A program made the position numbers and the translations under genes. A stretch of DNA of 6,148 nucleotides from the NCBI GenBank assembly GCA_008933525.1, contig WBUV01000203.1:1-6148 (forward strand), given 5' to 3'. This stretch comes from Bacteroidales bacterium (GTDB lineage Bacteria; Bacteroidota; Bacteroidia; Bacteroidales; Tenuifilaceae). The notes below the pieces were generated by a model. The model saw only the letters and a program-made list of their open reading frames with translations, was not told where the DNA came from and did not search any database. This document shows positions 5,874-6,148 of the stretch, in pieces. The stretch's first letter is position 1; each line of letters begins with the position of its first letter.

Positions 5874-6148
5874 ATGAGGTTGATCAGTATTTTATTTACT
5901 TTATTTTTCATAATAGCAGGACAAAACATCAATGCCCAAAATTTTGTTGCAGGTTTTTCTGTAGGGCTTGCTGCTACACAGGTAGATGGCGATGGATATG
6001 GTGGTTTTGATAAGGCTGGGCCAATTATAGGGATTTGGGTTGGAAGGAGTTTTCAAGACAATTGGTTTGGACGATTCGAACTAAGGTATGCTCAAAAGGG
6101 AAGTTTTGCAAAAGAATCTAAAACTACTACCACATATTATAGGATGCG
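5874..6148 (+). CDS. Secreted outer-membrane beta-barrel protein, N-terminal part (cut by window edge)
   Basis: The ATG at 5874 opens a frame of 91 complete codons that runs off the right edge. The start MRLISILFTLFFIIAGQNIN followed by AQ is a type I signal peptide, with cleavage likely after Ala21 (I-N-A|Q), the common Bacteroidota form. The mature part begins with alternating hydrophobic residues (NFVAGFSVGLAATQ), then VDGDGYGGFDKAGPIIGIWV (37-56) and NWFGRFELRYAQKGSF. This is the strand-turn-strand pattern of the outer-membrane beta-barrel family found widely in Bacteroidota (PorT/OMP_b-brl_2-like), where D-G-D-x-x-G-G-x-x-K-x-G is typical. Its substrate or job is unknown; many such proteins are small 8-stranded barrels. 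There is no room for a normal promoter between the preceding hairpin and this start, so transcription may come from upstream. Confidence 0.75.
   Translation, partial: MRLISILFTLFFIIAGQNINAQNFVAGFSVGLAATQVDGDGYGGFDKAGPIIGIWVGRSFQDNWFGRFELRYAQKGSFAKESKTTTTYYRM

Noticed and set aside
5866..5877. Mini-frame ATG-AAT-TTA-TGA just before the barrel gene, with its stop overlapping the next ATG
   Set aside because: Three codons in AT-rich DNA are easily found by chance. Translational coupling is possible but nothing supports it.
5738..5932. A 64-codon minus-strand frame across the AsmA end and the barrel gene start
   Set aside because: It passes through the hairpin and is antisense to two real genes; no domain or promoter supports it.

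Overview
The window looks like chromosomal DNA from a member of the Bacteroidota, possibly Bacteroidales or a related environmental lineage. The evidence is AT-rich DNA with no Shine-Dalgarno sequences ahead of the starts, exact matches to the Bacteroidota -7 promoter motif TAnnTTTG before two genes, a lipoprotein whose post-cysteine residues (C-S-K-E-D-D) look like the Bacteroidota surface-export signal, and typical Bacteroidota envelope families. No mobile element, CRISPR array, tRNA or rRNA is visible.

Layout from left to right. (1) Positions 1-241, minus strand: the first 80 residues of a lipoprotein of unknown function, cut by the window edge. (2) Positions 242-465: a divergent intergenic region with a -7-like box and a small inverted repeat. 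(3) Positions 466-1707, plus strand: a LolC/LolE-type FtsX-family ABC permease starting at GTG. (4) Positions 1713-2753, minus strand: a PiT-family anion permease that converges on the permease gene with a 5-base gap. Its first signature motif is altered, in a way that recalls the CysP sulfate permeases. (5) Positions 2754-3046: a 293-base divergent regulatory region with two -7 boxes, a perfect TTGAT-N4-ATCAA palindrome (FNR/CRP-type) and a 7-6-7 inverted repeat. (6) Positions 3047-5824, plus strand: a 925-residue AsmA-family protein with an N-terminal membrane anchor and a long charged helical C-terminal tail built on 11-residue repeats. (7) Positions 5833-5858: a perfect 10-bp hairpin. (8) From 5874 to the right edge, plus strand: the start of a secreted, probably outer-membrane beta-barrel protein.

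The common theme is the cell envelope: lipoprotein handling (LolCE-like permease), lipid movement or outer-membrane homeostasis (AsmA), an exported lipoprotein, an outer-membrane barrel and an inner-membrane anion importer. Nothing shows that they form one operon; strand changes and the promoter-like sites argue for mostly separate transcription. I do not see a clearly new multi-gene system. The most interesting points are the FNR-like site, the altered PiT signature, the AsmA helical tail, and the hairpin that leaves almost no room for a promoter before the last gene.
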